From contig JAHDVP010000006.1 of the NCBI GenBank assembly GCA_023384575.1, positions 1 to 37,713 of the forward strand: 37,713 nt of DNA, given 5' to 3'. The DNA comes from Acidobacteriota bacterium (lineage in GTDB: Bacteria > Acidobacteriota > Vicinamibacteria > Vicinamibacterales > JAFNAJ01). The position numbers and the translations under genes are program-made. This document shows positions 11,020-20,111 of the stretch, piece after piece. The notes under the pieces are model-generated. The model was given only the letters and a program-made list of their open reading frames with translations, had not been told where the DNA came from and made no database searches. How positions within the stretch are numbered: position 1 is the first letter of the stretch; every line of letters begins with the position of its first letter.

Positions 11020-14000
11020 ATGGGCCCGCGCCGTCGCGCGCTCATCTCCGCGTCGGTGTTTCTGGTGCTCGGCGGCGCCGGAGCGGTCGGGCTGCTCGCG
11101 CTCGCGGGGTACGCGCACCCGCGGGCCGCCCCCGTCGCGATGGGGCTCGCCATCGCCGTCGGGGCCGCGGCCCTCGTCTGGCAACGTCAGGTCCTGGCGG
11201 AGCGGCTGGCCGCGTTCGAGGCGGCGGAGCGCCGAGCGAGCGACGAGCAGAGGCGGATCGCCGACGCCCTGCAGCGCAGCCACGACCTGCTGACGGTCCT
11301 CAGTCGGGTGCAGTCCGAGTTCATCGCCTCCGACGATCCGACGTCGGTGTACGAGCGACTGCTCTTCGACCTGCTCGCCCTGACCGACAGCCGACACGCG
11401 CTCCTGGCGGAGGTGGCCGTGGGCACCGACGGCCGGCCGCTGCTCGAGGCCGTCGCCACGGCGGCTGGCGATCCCGCGGGTGCTTCGATCGGGCGAGACC
11501 TGGAGCCGTTGGCCGACGTGGTCGTGCAGACCGGGCGGCCCTACCTCGGCTCGCCCCCGCCGCCTGGCCACGGGAGTCCGTCCGGCCCGCTGGCGTTGCT
11601 GCCGCTGCCACGCGGCCTCGACGTCGTCGGGGTGCTCGCCCTCGGCGGCCGGCCGGCTGGTTACGGGCCCGAGCTGGTCGACGCGCTGCGGCCGGTGCTG
11701 GCCACCTGCGCGCAGATGCTCGACGCCTCGCGTCTCGAGGCGCGGCGTCGCGACGCGGAACGGGCGCTCGTCGAGAGCGAAGCCCGCTACCGCGACCTGT
11801 TCCACAACGCGAGCGATCTGATTCACAGCGTCCGGCCCGACGGCAGCTTCGCCTACGTCAACCGGGCGTGGCACGAGACGCTCGGCTACGACGAGTCCGA
11901 CCTCGACCGCCTGACGATCTGGGACGTGGCCGCCCCCGAGCACCATGCGGCCTACCGCGGCTTCTTCAGCGCCGCCTCCGAGACCGACGCGCCGCGGCTC
12001 CAGCACGTCACGCTGCGGGCGCGCGACGGACGCCGTATCGACGTCGAGGGCACGGAGAGCTGCCGGTTCGTCGACGGCGTTCCCGTCGTGACGCGCGCCA
12101 TCTTCCGCGACGTGACCAAGCGCCGGCAGGCCGAGCGGGAGCTGCGCGCCGCGAAGGAGGAGGCCGAAGCCGCCGCCCGGGCGAAGGCCGACTTCCTCGC
12201 CAACATGAGCCACGAGATTCGCACGCCGATCAACGCGGTCATCGGTCTGACCGGACTGCTGCTCGAGACACGGCTCGACGCGGAGCAGCTCGACTTCGTC
12301 GAGACCGTGAGACGGGCGGGCGACTCGCTGCTGACGCTGGTCAACGACATTCTCGACTACTCCAAGATCGAGTCCGGCCACCTCGAGCTCGAGCGCCGCC
12401 CCTTCAGCGTGCGGGACGTCCTCGAGCAGACGCTCGACCTGACGGCGCCGCTCGCGCTCGCCAAGGGGCTCGACGTCGCCTACGTTCTCGATCCCGCCGT
12501 GCCCGATCGCCTCGTCGGCGACATCACGCGGCTGCGCCAGGTGCTGGTCAATCTCGTCGGCAATGCGGTGAAGTTCACCGAGCGCGGGCACGTGGACGTG
12601 CGTGCCCGCGCCAACCGGTCGACCGGCGGCCAGGTGGCGCTCGAGGTGTCGGTTCGCGACACCGGCATCGGCATTCCGCGTGACCGCCTCGGCCGCCTGT
12701 TTCAGAAGTTCAGTCAGGTCGACACGTCCACGACGCGGAGGTTCGGCGGCACGGGCCTCGGTCTGGCCATCTCCGACCGTCTGGTCAGCATGATGGGGGG
12801 GCGCATCGTCGTCGACAGCGAGCCGGGGCGCGGGTCGACGTTCGCCTTCACCGTGGTCCTCGAAGACGCGCCGTCCGCCGCGCCGGACATGGTCCTGCCG
12901 GCGCTGGCGGGACGGCGCTTCCTCGTCGCGGATCCGCACGAGGTCTCGGCCGAGCTCGTGGCCGCCATCGCGGCGGCGTGGGGCGCCGAGAGCGTGTGCG
13001 TTTCGACCTTCGACGAGGCTCGCCGGATGCTGGCGACCGGACGATTCGACGCGGTGGTCGTCGATGCCCGTCTGCTCGAGGGCGGACGGCCCGGAACCAA
13101 CCTTCCCCTCGTCGCGCCGACCGCCGCCGCGCTGACCGCCGTCGTCCTCGTCTCGCAGCAGCGCCCCGAGGCGCTGCGCGTCGACGGCCTGGCGCCGGTC
13201 GCCTTCGTCCGCAAGCCCGTGAAGGTGGCCACGCTGACCGAGGCCGTGGCGCGACTTGCCGGCGGCACTGACGCCGGCGGAGGCGAGCCCGCCGCCACCA
13301 GGCCGGCGGCGCCGTCCCCCGGGGCGGCGCTTCGCCTGCTGCTCGCCGAAGACCACCCGGTCAACCGCAAGGTGGCGCTGAAGCTGCTCGAGCGGCTCGG
13401 ACACCATCCGGACACCTGCGTCGACGGGGCGGAGGTCGTGAGCGCGCTCGCACGCGCCCGGTACGACATCGTGCTGCTCGACGTGCAGATGCCGCGTGTC
13501 GACGGCTTCGACGTGGCGCGTCGCGTGGCGGCCGGCGAGTTCGGCCAGCGCCCGCGTCTCATCGGCATGACGGCGCTCGCCATGCAGGGCGACCGCGAGC
13601 GCTGTCTCGCGGCGGGCATGGACGACTACCTGCCCAAGCCGGTCAATCTCGAGCAACTCCGCGCGGTGCTCGAGCGCGCGACACGAGCGCCGGACCCCCG
13701 CTCGACGCCTGACCGCGAACCGCCGCGCGAGCCCTCGCTCGACCCGACGGCCCTCTGGAGCCTGCGAGAGCTGCAGACGCCGGACGAGCCCGATTTCGTC
13801 AACGACCTCATCGACCACCTGGTCGCGGAGACTCCGGGGCAGATCGACGAGATGGCGCGCGCGATCCGGGCTGGCGAGCCCGCCCGCGTGGAGCGGCTTG
13901 CCCATCGGCTCAAGTCGGCCGCGGGCAACCTCGGTGCCGCGCGGTTCGCGGCCTTGTGCCAGCAGGTCGAGCGCGCCGCGGCATCGGGCTCGGTGGCCGG

Positions 14001-14106
14001 GAGCGAGCAGGTCGTGACGGTCCTGGGTGAGGAATTCGCGCGCGTCGCCGCACTCCTCCAGGCGCAGCGAACTGGCGGCGCCCGTCCGGCGGACGCCGTG
14101 GCGTGA
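11020..14106 (+). CDS. Hybrid histidine kinase: 2 TM, GAF, PAS, HisKA, HATPase, REC, REC, Hpt
   Basis: 1028 residues from the ATG at 11020 (an upstream ATG at 10972 would overlap the preceding gene by 44 bases). Two membrane helices (about 7-30 and 36-52) lead into a GAF-like domain (about 95-250) and a PAS domain (SEARYRDLFHNASDLIHSV onward). The dimerisation helix has His398 in NMSHEIRTP, and the ATPase domain shows N, G1 (DTGIGIP) and G2 (GTGLGL) boxes. A first, partly degenerate receiver keeps Asp682 and a KP lysine. The second receiver has Asp821 (LLDVQMPRVDG), and a terminal Hpt carries His962 in LAHRLKSAAG. This is a complete internal phosphorelay. Its partner is presumably the Hpt-REC-REC-GGDEF protein just upstream. 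The short loop between the helices suggests that cytoplasmic GAF/PAS domains do the sensing. Confidence 0.93.
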   Translation: MGPRRRALISASVFLVLGGAGAVGLLALAGYAHPRAAPVAMGLAIAVGAAALVWQRQVLAERLAAFEAAERRASDEQRRIADALQRSHDLLTVLSRVQSEFIASDDPTSVYERLLFDLLALTDSRHALLAEVAVGTDGRPLLEAVATAAGDPAGASIGRDLEPLADVVVQTGRPYLGSPPPPGHGSPSGPLALLPLPRGLDVVGVLALGGRPAGYGPELVDALRPVLATCAQMLDASRLEARRRDAERALVESEARYRDLFHNASDLIHSVRPDGSFAYVNRAWHETLGYDESDLDRLTIWDVAAPEHHAAYRGFFSAASETDAPRLQHVTLRARDGRRIDVEGTESCRFVDGVPVVTRAIFRDVTKRRQAERELRAAKEEAEAAARAKADFLANMSHEIRTPINAVIGLTGLLLETRLDAEQLDFVETVRRAGDSLLTLVNDILDYSKIESGHLELERRPFSVRDVLEQTLDLTAPLALAKGLDVAYVLDPAVPDRLVGDITRLRQVLVNLVGNAVKFTERGHVDVRARANRSTGGQVALEVSVRDTGIGIPRDRLGRLFQKFSQVDTSTTRRFGGTGLGLAISDRLVSMMGGRIVVDSEPGRGSTFAFTVVLEDAPSAAPDMVLPALAGRRFLVADPHEVSAELVAAIAAAWGAESVCVSTFDEARRMLATGRFDAVVVDARLLEGGRPGTNLPLVAPTAAALTAVVLVSQQRPEALRVDGLAPVAFVRKPVKVATLTEAVARLAGGTDAGGGEPAATRPAAPSPGAALRLLLAEDHPVNRKVALKLLERLGHHPDTCVDGAEVVSALARARYDIVLLDVQMPRVDGFDVARRVAAGEFGQRPRLIGMTALAMQGDRERCLAAGMDDYLPKPVNLEQLRAVLERATRAPDPRSTPDREPPREPSLDPTALWSLRELQTPDEPDFVNDLIDHLVAETPGQIDEMARAIRAGEPARVERLAHRLKSAAGNLGAARFAALCQQVERAAASGSVAGSEQVVTVLGEEFARVAALLQAQRTGGARPADAVA

Positions 14107-14131
14107 ACCGATGTGACGAACCGGTGGCGGC

Positions 14132-14190
14132 GCGCCAGGCCGCTGGCGGCAGCCTGGCGCCAGGGCGGGAAAGCCCACCACTGGCGCCAG
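14132..14190. terminator. Bidirectional terminator candidate between convergent genes
   Basis: Between the convergent hybrid kinase and nuclease genes, GCGCCAGGC (14132-14140) pairs with GCCTGGCGC (14152-14160) as a 9-bp stem. The palindrome CTGGCGCCAG appears twice (14154-14163 and 14181-14190). There is no T tract, so it would be a non-canonical GC-rich terminator. Confidence 0.45.
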
Positions 14191-14208
14191 GAGCTGCACC
14201 GTACCCGC

Positions 14209-17200
14209 TTACCGCGGACCGTGCTTGATCAGCATCGGCAGCCGCGGGCCGACGAGGGCCGCGCCCCCGAAGTGCGGCCGCTGTCCCGCCGGCGCGCTGA
14301 AGCTCCCGTTGAAGATCATCACGAACCGCGTCGTGGCATCGGCGGCGATGCGGAGGGTCAGCGAAACGCTGTCGCCCGGCGCGAGGTCGCCGGCCAGGAC
14401 GGGCAGCGGAGTGAGCAGCGTCACCGGGCGGTGCCAGGCCAGCGGCTGCAGCATCACGCGATCGAGGCGGACGTCGAGGGCGTTGCCGCCGCCGGCGTTG
14501 GTGAGCAGCACGGTGACATCCACCAGGCCGTGGCCGGCGGTCTTCCAGTCCACGACCCGGGCTTTCACGCGCGGCATGCCCAGGGCGACGTACGCCACCG
14601 GCGCATCGTGATCGGACAACCGCTCGGGCGTGGTGACGTCGTTACGCGCCACCTGCGGGAAGTCGGCGTTGCCGCGACTGTAGGCGAAGCCGCTGACCCA
14701 GCGCCGCGCACCGGCCGACACCAGCACGTGGTCGAGGATCTGCGCGCTGCCATCGAACACGTACGAATAGCGCTCGTGAGACGGGAGCCGACTCGCCAGG
14801 TTCGTGAGCGGCGGGTCGACGAGCGGATCGCTCGCCAGGACGACCTCGTCGGCTGGAGCCGGCGTGCCCGAGATGGTCCCGACGACGTCGGCGTAGCCGT
14901 CGCTGAACTCGAACGCGTTGAGGTCGCCCACGACGAAGATGTGTGCTGCGGGGTCGGCGGCCTGGCGGTCCTGCACCAGGTTGGCGAGGAACTCGGCCTG
15001 CGCGCGGCGCTTGGCCCGCACGCGCTCGCCGTTGGGCGTCAGCTCGGTCACCCCGTTCAGCGACCGCAGGTGGTTCACGATCACCGTGAAGTCGAAGACG
15101 TCCCCTGTCGACAGCGAAGCAGCCGACGCCTCGAGCACGAGCGGCGGCCGGTCATTGAGCAGCGCCGTGTCGCCGTTCGGCTGGACGTACAGCGCGTCCC
15201 TGCCCACCTGCACCACTGAGTGCACGGTCACGCGCGACGACTTCACGAGGAAGCCGACGTCGATGCCGCCGGGGTCGTTGCCTTCTTCGAGATAGGCGAC
15301 GTACGCCGGATCGGTTCCTTCCGCCGCCATCGTGTCGGCGTTGATCTTCTCGGCGAGGTCGGCGAGCGTCGCGAGGTTCTCCACCTCGATCACGCCGAGG
15401 ACGTCGGGCGAACGCAGGACGTCGCGAATCGCCAGCGACGCCTTGTTCAGCCGGTTCGCGTACGCAACGGGGTTCAGGACCGGTTCGCCGATGGCCGGAT
15501 CGTTGACGCTGTCGAAGAAGCGCTCGAGGTTGAACGACGCGACGGTGATCTCATCGCGCCGCGGGATGGGCACCGGCCGTGCCGAGACGCTTCCCGATAC
15601 GACGCCCGTGCCCACGTCGGGCAGCAGCGTGTAGGTGCGGAACGCGTAGTCGAGCACGCCGGTCAGGCCCTCGACGAGCTGGCCGGCCGCGACGTCGACC
15701 GGCGCGACGGCCGCCACCTGCCCGCGCGAGTTCACCCGGATGCGCTCCGGGTTGCCGTCGAACCGCGGGATGGTGTCGGGCGAGGGCGCCTCGGGTGGCA
15801 CCAGGTCGAGCACGTCGATGCCGGGCTCGCGGAACGGACGCGCGGTGCCGGTGACGACGCCGTAGTAGATGCCGGTGCTCGTCGCCGTCGCCGTCGCCTC
15901 GTTCACGGTGCCGAGCGACGGCCCGACCACGGTGAGCGACGGAATCGCGACGCGCATGCCCTCGAGCCGTTCGAGCTGGTCGACCGGCCCGTCCGGCCTG
16001 GTGTCGGCCGCAGTGATGGTGACCGGTGCCGGCAGCGGGTAGCCCGAACCGAGCACCGTGACCGTCGGGTTCACGAGCTCGGTGATCGGCAGCTGGAACG
16101 GGTCGGCGCCCGGGACGAACTCCTCGACGAGCCCGCTCACGCGCACGAGATCGCCTTCGACCGGTGAGGCCGGGAGCGGCGACCCGGTGAACACCATCAA
16201 GCCTTCCGAGGTGCTGGGATTGCCATCGTCCTCGCCATCGGGCGTCTGGATGAAGAACGCGTTGTTGAACCGGCGTGCCGTGACGATGCCGGTGGTCGTG
16301 ACGACCTGCCCGAGGTAGGGCGAGTACTGGCCCTCGCCCTGGATCTCGTGAATCCGCGTCAGCGTGACGACCGAGAGCGGGATCTCGGCCTGGCCGAGGC
16401 GTGCGAGGTCGTCGACGATCGTGACCGGCAGGACAACGGGGCCGGGCATCGTGCCGGCCGAGACCGTCGTCCGGTAGCTGAAGACGTCGTCGCCCGCGAC
16501 CACGTCGCCGTTGGTGCCGTCGTCGAAGAACGGCTGGGCCGCGGACCCGCCGATCGCCAGCAGGTTGCCCGTCACGGTGTACGACGTGCTCGGCGGCACC
16601 GTGCCCGGGATGACGGTGACGGTGAGGAGGACCGACTCGCCGGCGAAGACGCTGGCGGGGAAGGCCGCGCCGGCGCCGGTCGGCGGGGCGGGCCCGGCGG
16701 CGCACGAATTGCGCGGCGAGGCCGTGTTGCGCGGCGTCGGCGTACCGCTCACGAAGTCGGCGCCGTTGTCGTTGGTGTCGAAGCAGCCGCCGCCATCGCG
16801 CAGCGCGGCCCTCGTGTTCGACAGCGCGGGTGCCGCGGCGGTGCCCTCGAAGAAGTTGGCCGAGCCGTACCCGACGAGATCGATGATGCGTTCGAGCTGT
16901 TCCGCAGTGCAGGGTGTCGACCCGCCGTTGCAGCCGAGCGACGTCGTCCCTTCGACGAGCGCGACCTTGCCAGACGCGGCGGCCATCGCGATGGGTGTGG
17001 GATCGATGGAGTCCGGCGTGGGGAGAGGTGCACCGACGGTGCCGCCAGCCTGCTGCACGAGGAAGTACTGGCCCGGCTGGAGGACGACGTTCGGCAATTC
17101 CGTCAGCTGCGTGTCGTTTGCGCCGAAGTTGCCCGTGCCCGTCGCGCTCGCGTACTGCAGCGACAGCCCGTCGAGCGAGACCGGGGTCGTGCTGCGGTTG

Positions 17201-17991
17201 AAGATCTCGATGAAGTCGTGCGTGTAGGGCGCGCCGCTGTTGCCCCCGCCGCCATACACCTGACTGATCGCCATGGTGAGTGTCGTGTCGGGGACGCAGC
17301 GGTTCGCCGCCGACGCCGTCGTGCGGGGGGCCGGGGCCGCCGCGGTGAAGTCGGCGGCGTTGTCGTTCGTGTCGGTGCAGCCCTCACCCGCCCTGAATGC
17401 GGCCGTCGTGTTGGACAGTCCTGGCGCCGCCGCGGCGCCTTCGAAGTAGTTCGCGCTGCCGTACCCGACGAGGTCGATGACCCGGGCGACCTGTTCGGGC
17501 GTGCAGGGCGTCGACCCGCCGTTGCAGCCGAGCGTCGTGGTCCCGGAGACGAGCGCGGCCTTGCCCGCACTTCCGGAGAGATTTATGGGTGTTGGATCGA
17601 CGTGGTCCGGCGCCGGCAGCGGCACGCCGGTCGTGCCGCCGGCCTGCTGCACGAGGAAGTACTGCCCTGGCTGGAGCACGACGTCGGGCAGTTCCGTCAA
17701 CTGACCGGAATTCGCCCCGAAGTTGCCCGTCCCCGTCGCACTCGCGTACTGCAGCGACAGGCCGGCGAGCGACACCGGCGAGCCGCTGCGATTGAAGATC
17801 TCGATGAAGTCGTGCGTGTAGGGAGCGCCGGCGTTGCCTCCGCCGCCATACACCTGGCTGATGACGAGGTCGGGGTTCTCGGTGAAGGCTCGCGACGTGG
17901 TCGTGCCGAACAGCGCGACCATCAAGGCGAGCACGGCGCTCGCGGACACAGCGGTGACCGCGCGCCGCGCGAACTGGCGGATCGGATGCAT
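14209..17991 (-). CDS. Secreted multidomain nuclease-like protein: signal peptide, two lamin-tail domains, OB-type domain, endonuclease/exonuclease/phosphatase domain
   Basis: 1260 residues from the ATG at 17991, which has GAGGA upstream. The frame is open to 18159, but a Sec signal peptide (hydrophobic VSASAVLALMVALFG, cleavage after SRA) begins at this ATG. Two lamin-tail domains follow, each opening ISQVYGGGGN and containing THDFIEIFNRS. They form a 198-residue tandem duplication. A middle Ig-like part and an OB-type segment (about 540-700) resemble those of ExeM/NucH extracellular nucleases. The catalytic-type domain (about 810-1125) shows SFNLERF, VIEVEN, VIVNHLRS, VVGDLNAFE and LSDHDAPV, the magnesium-dependent DNase-I-like motifs. 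A beta-rich tail ends the protein. It probably degrades extracellular DNA or phosphoesters, or modulates biofilm. Substrate and location are inferred. Confidence 0.9.
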   Translation of the reverse strand: MHPIRQFARRAVTAVSASAVLALMVALFGTTTSRAFTENPDLVISQVYGGGGNAGAPYTHDFIEIFNRSGSPVSLAGLSLQYASATGTGNFGANSGQLTELPDVVLQPGQYFLVQQAGGTTGVPLPAPDHVDPTPINLSGSAGKAALVSGTTTLGCNGGSTPCTPEQVARVIDLVGYGSANYFEGAAAAPGLSNTTAAFRAGEGCTDTNDNAADFTAAAPAPRTTASAANRCVPDTTLTMAISQVYGGGGNSGAPYTHDFIEIFNRSTTPVSLDGLSLQYASATGTGNFGANDTQLTELPNVVLQPGQYFLVQQAGGTVGAPLPTPDSIDPTPIAMAAASGKVALVEGTTSLGCNGGSTPCTAEQLERIIDLVGYGSANFFEGTAAAPALSNTRAALRDGGGCFDTNDNGADFVSGTPTPRNTASPRNSCAAGPAPPTGAGAAFPASVFAGESVLLTVTVIPGTVPPSTSYTVTGNLLAIGGSAAQPFFDDGTNGDVVAGDDVFSYRTTVSAGTMPGPVVLPVTIVDDLARLGQAEIPLSVVTLTRIHEIQGEGQYSPYLGQVVTTTGIVTARRFNNAFFIQTPDGEDDGNPSTSEGLMVFTGSPLPASPVEGDLVRVSGLVEEFVPGADPFQLPITELVNPTVTVLGSGYPLPAPVTITAADTRPDGPVDQLERLEGMRVAIPSLTVVGPSLGTVNEATATATSTGIYYGVVTGTARPFREPGIDVLDLVPPEAPSPDTIPRFDGNPERIRVNSRGQVAAVAPVDVAAGQLVEGLTGVLDYAFRTYTLLPDVGTGVVSGSVSARPVPIPRRDEITVASFNLERFFDSVNDPAIGEPVLNPVAYANRLNKASLAIRDVLRSPDVLGVIEVENLATLADLAEKINADTMAAEGTDPAYVAYLEEGNDPGGIDVGFLVKSSRVTVHSVVQVGRDALYVQPNGDTALLNDRPPLVLEASAASLSTGDVFDFTVIVNHLRSLNGVTELTPNGERVRAKRRAQAEFLANLVQDRQAADPAAHIFVVGDLNAFEFSDGYADVVGTISGTPAPADEVVLASDPLVDPPLTNLASRLPSHERYSYVFDGSAQILDHVLVSAGARRWVSGFAYSRGNADFPQVARNDVTTPERLSDHDAPVAYVALGMPRVKARVVDWKTAGHGLVDVTVLLTNAGGGNALDVRLDRVMLQPLAWHRPVTLLTPLPVLAGDLAPGDSVSLTLRIAADATTRFVMIFNGSFSAPAGQRPHFGGAALVGPRLPMLIKHGPR
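16675..17862 (-). repeat. 594-bp tandem duplication encoding the two lamin-tail domains
   Basis: The segment 17269-17862 and the segment 16675-17268 encode the two domains at an offset of exactly 594 bases. Long stretches are nearly identical at the DNA level, for example the bases for YTHDFIEIFNR and for GSTPCT. This points to a recent internal duplication or ongoing gene conversion. Domain boundaries are approximate. Confidence 0.85.
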
Positions 17992-18063
17992 GGCGTCCTC
18001 GGGTGAATGCCGGCCCCGCCGTCGCCGCCCCCCTCGAGCGGTGGGACAGCGGGAGACGCTGCA

Positions 18064-18072
18064 TAGATAGCA
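18064..18072 (-). promoter_or_regulatory. Candidate extended -10 promoter of the nuclease gene
   Basis: The minus strand reads TGCTATCTA, 73 bases before the nuclease ATG at 17991. It shares the TGCTA core with the other minus-strand promoter candidates but has a poorer hexamer end. The flanking region (17992-18186) contains no gene. Confidence 0.35.
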
Positions 18073-18186
18073 CGAATTGCCACACCGCCGAGGTAAAGAC
18101 GATGCAATATCTGCCATCTTGGACGGGTACCCGTGTGCGGGCGGGTGTGCGGCAGCCACGAACCGGCGCGCGGCCCTGGCGCGGGC

Positions 18187-19170
18187 TCAGTCGTCCGATG
18201 GGACGCCGGGGTCCGCTCCGATGTCGGCGTCGAGCCATGCCTCGACCGCGGGCCAATGAGCGTCGGCTTCGCGCCGGCCCTGCTCGATGGTGTCCTGCAG
18301 CAGGTGTGGCCTCGTGTAGTCCCAGCGTTCGATAGGGACAGGGACGCGCGGGGCGACGTACATCCGGCGCCCGCGGGGCCCGAGCACGCCCGGCGGATAG
18401 GGGCGGGTCAGCAGCACCAGCGTCCGGCGGACGCCGGGCAGGGTGTCGGCCACGAACGCGGGGGCGTTGTCGACCATGCCGCCGTCGAGCAGCCGCTGAT
18501 GGCGGAACCGCCCGACGGGCGTGAAGGGCGGGGTGGCCGACGAGGCCAGCACCAGGTCGGCCAACTCCTCGGGCGTCTCGCAATCGCGCGCGTCGAACAC
18601 CGCCGGCCGGAACCCCACCGCACGGCCGAAGGTCGGGTGCAGCGTGGCGGGCCGCCAGGCCTTCTCGAGCTGGTAGGCCGAGATGCCGACGACGACCGCG
18701 ACCGGCGCGGGCAGGGCCCGGGGAAACGCGGAGGCGAGCACGAGAAAGGGGACGGGAAGGGCGCGGACGCGCTCGAGGCCGCCATCGCGCCCGAGCGTCA
18801 ACATGATCTCGCGGAAGACCTCGCCGTGAGGCGCGATGCGCTCGCCGCGGAGCGCGCGGGTGAAGTCGACGTTCTTCGTGACGCCGCGCGTGCGGACCTC
18901 CCACACCGCCCGTGCTTCGGGCTCGCGTCCCGACAGGAACATCACCGCCACCGACGCGCCGGCCGAGCACGCGACGATGGCCGCCGTGCGGGGCAGCAGC
19001 GCTGCGTGCCAGCGCTCGAGCAGGCCGAACTGGTAGAAGGCGCGGTTGCCGCCGCCGGCGAGGGTCAACGCCAGGTCTCGCACCTGGGCGGCAGGCCGCG
19101 CTGCCGCAGGGACGTCGCGCGGTGGCGAGGTCCCTGCGGAGTCGGCGTTCGAGACGGGGTGATCCGGCAA
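18187..19170 (-). CDS. Patatin-like phospholipase
   Basis: 327 residues if translated from the TTG at 19170; GTG about 29 codons further in, just before RDLALTLAGGG, is an alternative start. Patatin features are visible: the oxyanion-type glycine loop LAGGGNRAF, the nucleophile elbow ACSAGAS (Ser as nucleophile; the usual GxSxG has its first Gly replaced by Ala), the internal GFRPAVFDAR...DLVLASSATPPFTPV region, and the catalytic Asp in LLDGGMVDN. Together these give the Ser-Asp dyad of a cytosolic-face lipid acyl hydrolase. There is no signal peptide. It starts 15 bases after the stop of the SPFH gene and is the last gene of the NfeD-SPFH-patatin operon. Substrate lipid unknown. Confidence 0.87.
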   Translation of the reverse strand: MPDHPVSNADSAGTSPPRDVPAAARPAAQVRDLALTLAGGGNRAFYQFGLLERWHAALLPRTAAIVACSAGASVAVMFLSGREPEARAVWEVRTRGVTKNVDFTRALRGERIAPHGEVFREIMLTLGRDGGLERVRALPVPFLVLASAFPRALPAPVAVVVGISAYQLEKAWRPATLHPTFGRAVGFRPAVFDARDCETPEELADLVLASSATPPFTPVGRFRHQRLLDGGMVDNAPAFVADTLPGVRRTLVLLTRPYPPGVLGPRGRRMYVAPRVPVPIERWDYTRPHLLQDTIEQGRREADAHWPAVEAWLDADIGADPGVPSDD

Positions 19171-19185
19171 GGCGAAGCGCCGGCC

Positions 19186-20109
19186 TTACTGGGCGCCTGG
19201 CTTCTTGCCGAAGACCTGCATCGCCAGCGCGATCATCGACCCGACGTCGGCCGCGTTGGCGGGCAGGATGAGGGTGTTGCTGTCCTTGGCGAGCTGGCCG
19301 AACTGCTGGATGTACTGCTCGGCGACGCGCAGTTGTACGGCCTCGAATCCGCCATCCATCCGGATGGTCTCGGCGACCTTGCGGATGCCCTCCGCCGTGG
19401 CGGTCGCCACCGCGAGGATCGCCGCCGCCTCGCCCTCGGCCTCGTTGATCTGCTGCTGCTTGCGTGCTTCCGAGGCCTTGATGACCTCCTGCTTCGCGCC
19501 CTCCGCCGTGTTGATCTGGGCGTCGCGCTTGCCTTCCGACGTGAGGATCACCGCGCGCTTCTCGCGCTCGGCGCGCATCTGCTTCTCCATCGCGGCCAGC
19601 ACGTCAGCCGGTGGCGTGATGTTCTTGATCTCGTAGCGGAGCACCTTCACGCCCCACGAATCGGACGCCTTGTCGAGCTCCGTGACGACCGACGTGTTGA
19701 TGTTCGTGCGCTCCTCGAACGTCCTGTCGAGATCGATCTTGCCCACCTCGCTCCTGAGCGTGGTCTGCGCGAGCTGCGAGATGGCGAACAGATAGTCGGA
19801 GATGCCGTACGACGCGCGTTCGGGATTCAGCACCTTCAGGTACAGCACGCCGTCGACACCCACCTGCACGTTGTCGCGCGTGATGCACACCTGCGCCGGG
19901 ATGTCGTGCGCCTGCTCCTTGAGCGAGTGCTTGTAGCGGATCACGTCGATAAACGGCACCAGGATGTGGAAGCCGGCATCGAGCGTGGCCGCGTACTTGC
20001 CCAGACGCTCGACCACGAAGGCACTCTGCTGGGGGACGACGATGGCCGTGCGGCTGAAGATGAACAGCACGAGCAGGGCGAGGACGACGAAGACGATCAG
20101 CGTGCCCAT
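19186..20109 (-). CDS. SPFH/stomatin-family membrane protein (QmcA/paraslipin type)
   Basis: 307 residues. An N-terminal membrane helix (about 3-19) is followed by VPQQSAFVVERLGKY, the conserved SPFH opening, then LDAGFHILVPFIDVI and the paraslipin-type stretch RTFEERTNIN. A long coiled-coil rich in Ala/Glu/Lys/Gln covers about 180-240, and a short C-terminal region ends the protein. These proteins oligomerise into large cage or ring structures that organise membrane microdomains and control membrane proteases. The gene starts two bases after the nfeD-type stop and has AAGGAG upstream. The NfeD-SPFH pairing is widespread and supports a joint scaffold function. The downstream patatin may act within it. 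Confidence 0.93.
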   Translation of the reverse strand: MGTLIVFVVLALLVLFIFSRTAIVVPQQSAFVVERLGKYAATLDAGFHILVPFIDVIRYKHSLKEQAHDIPAQVCITRDNVQVGVDGVLYLKVLNPERASYGISDYLFAISQLAQTTLRSEVGKIDLDRTFEERTNINTSVVTELDKASDSWGVKVLRYEIKNITPPADVLAAMEKQMRAEREKRAVILTSEGKRDAQINTAEGAKQEVIKASEARKQQQINEAEGEAAAILAVATATAEGIRKVAETIRMDGGFEAVQLRVAEQYIQQFGQLAKDSNTLILPANAADVGSMIALAMQVFGKKPGAQ

Positions 20110-20111
20110 GG

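Noticed and set aside
9318-14106. Classical chemotaxis-like cluster
   Set aside because: Hpt and CheY-like receivers are present, but there is no CheA, CheW, CheB/R or methyl-accepting protein.
10855-14199. 1114-residue minus-strand frame antisense to the phosphorelay genes
   Set aside because: The composition is that of a reverse-frame shadow; the plus strand carries full HisKA/HATPase/REC/Hpt motifs.
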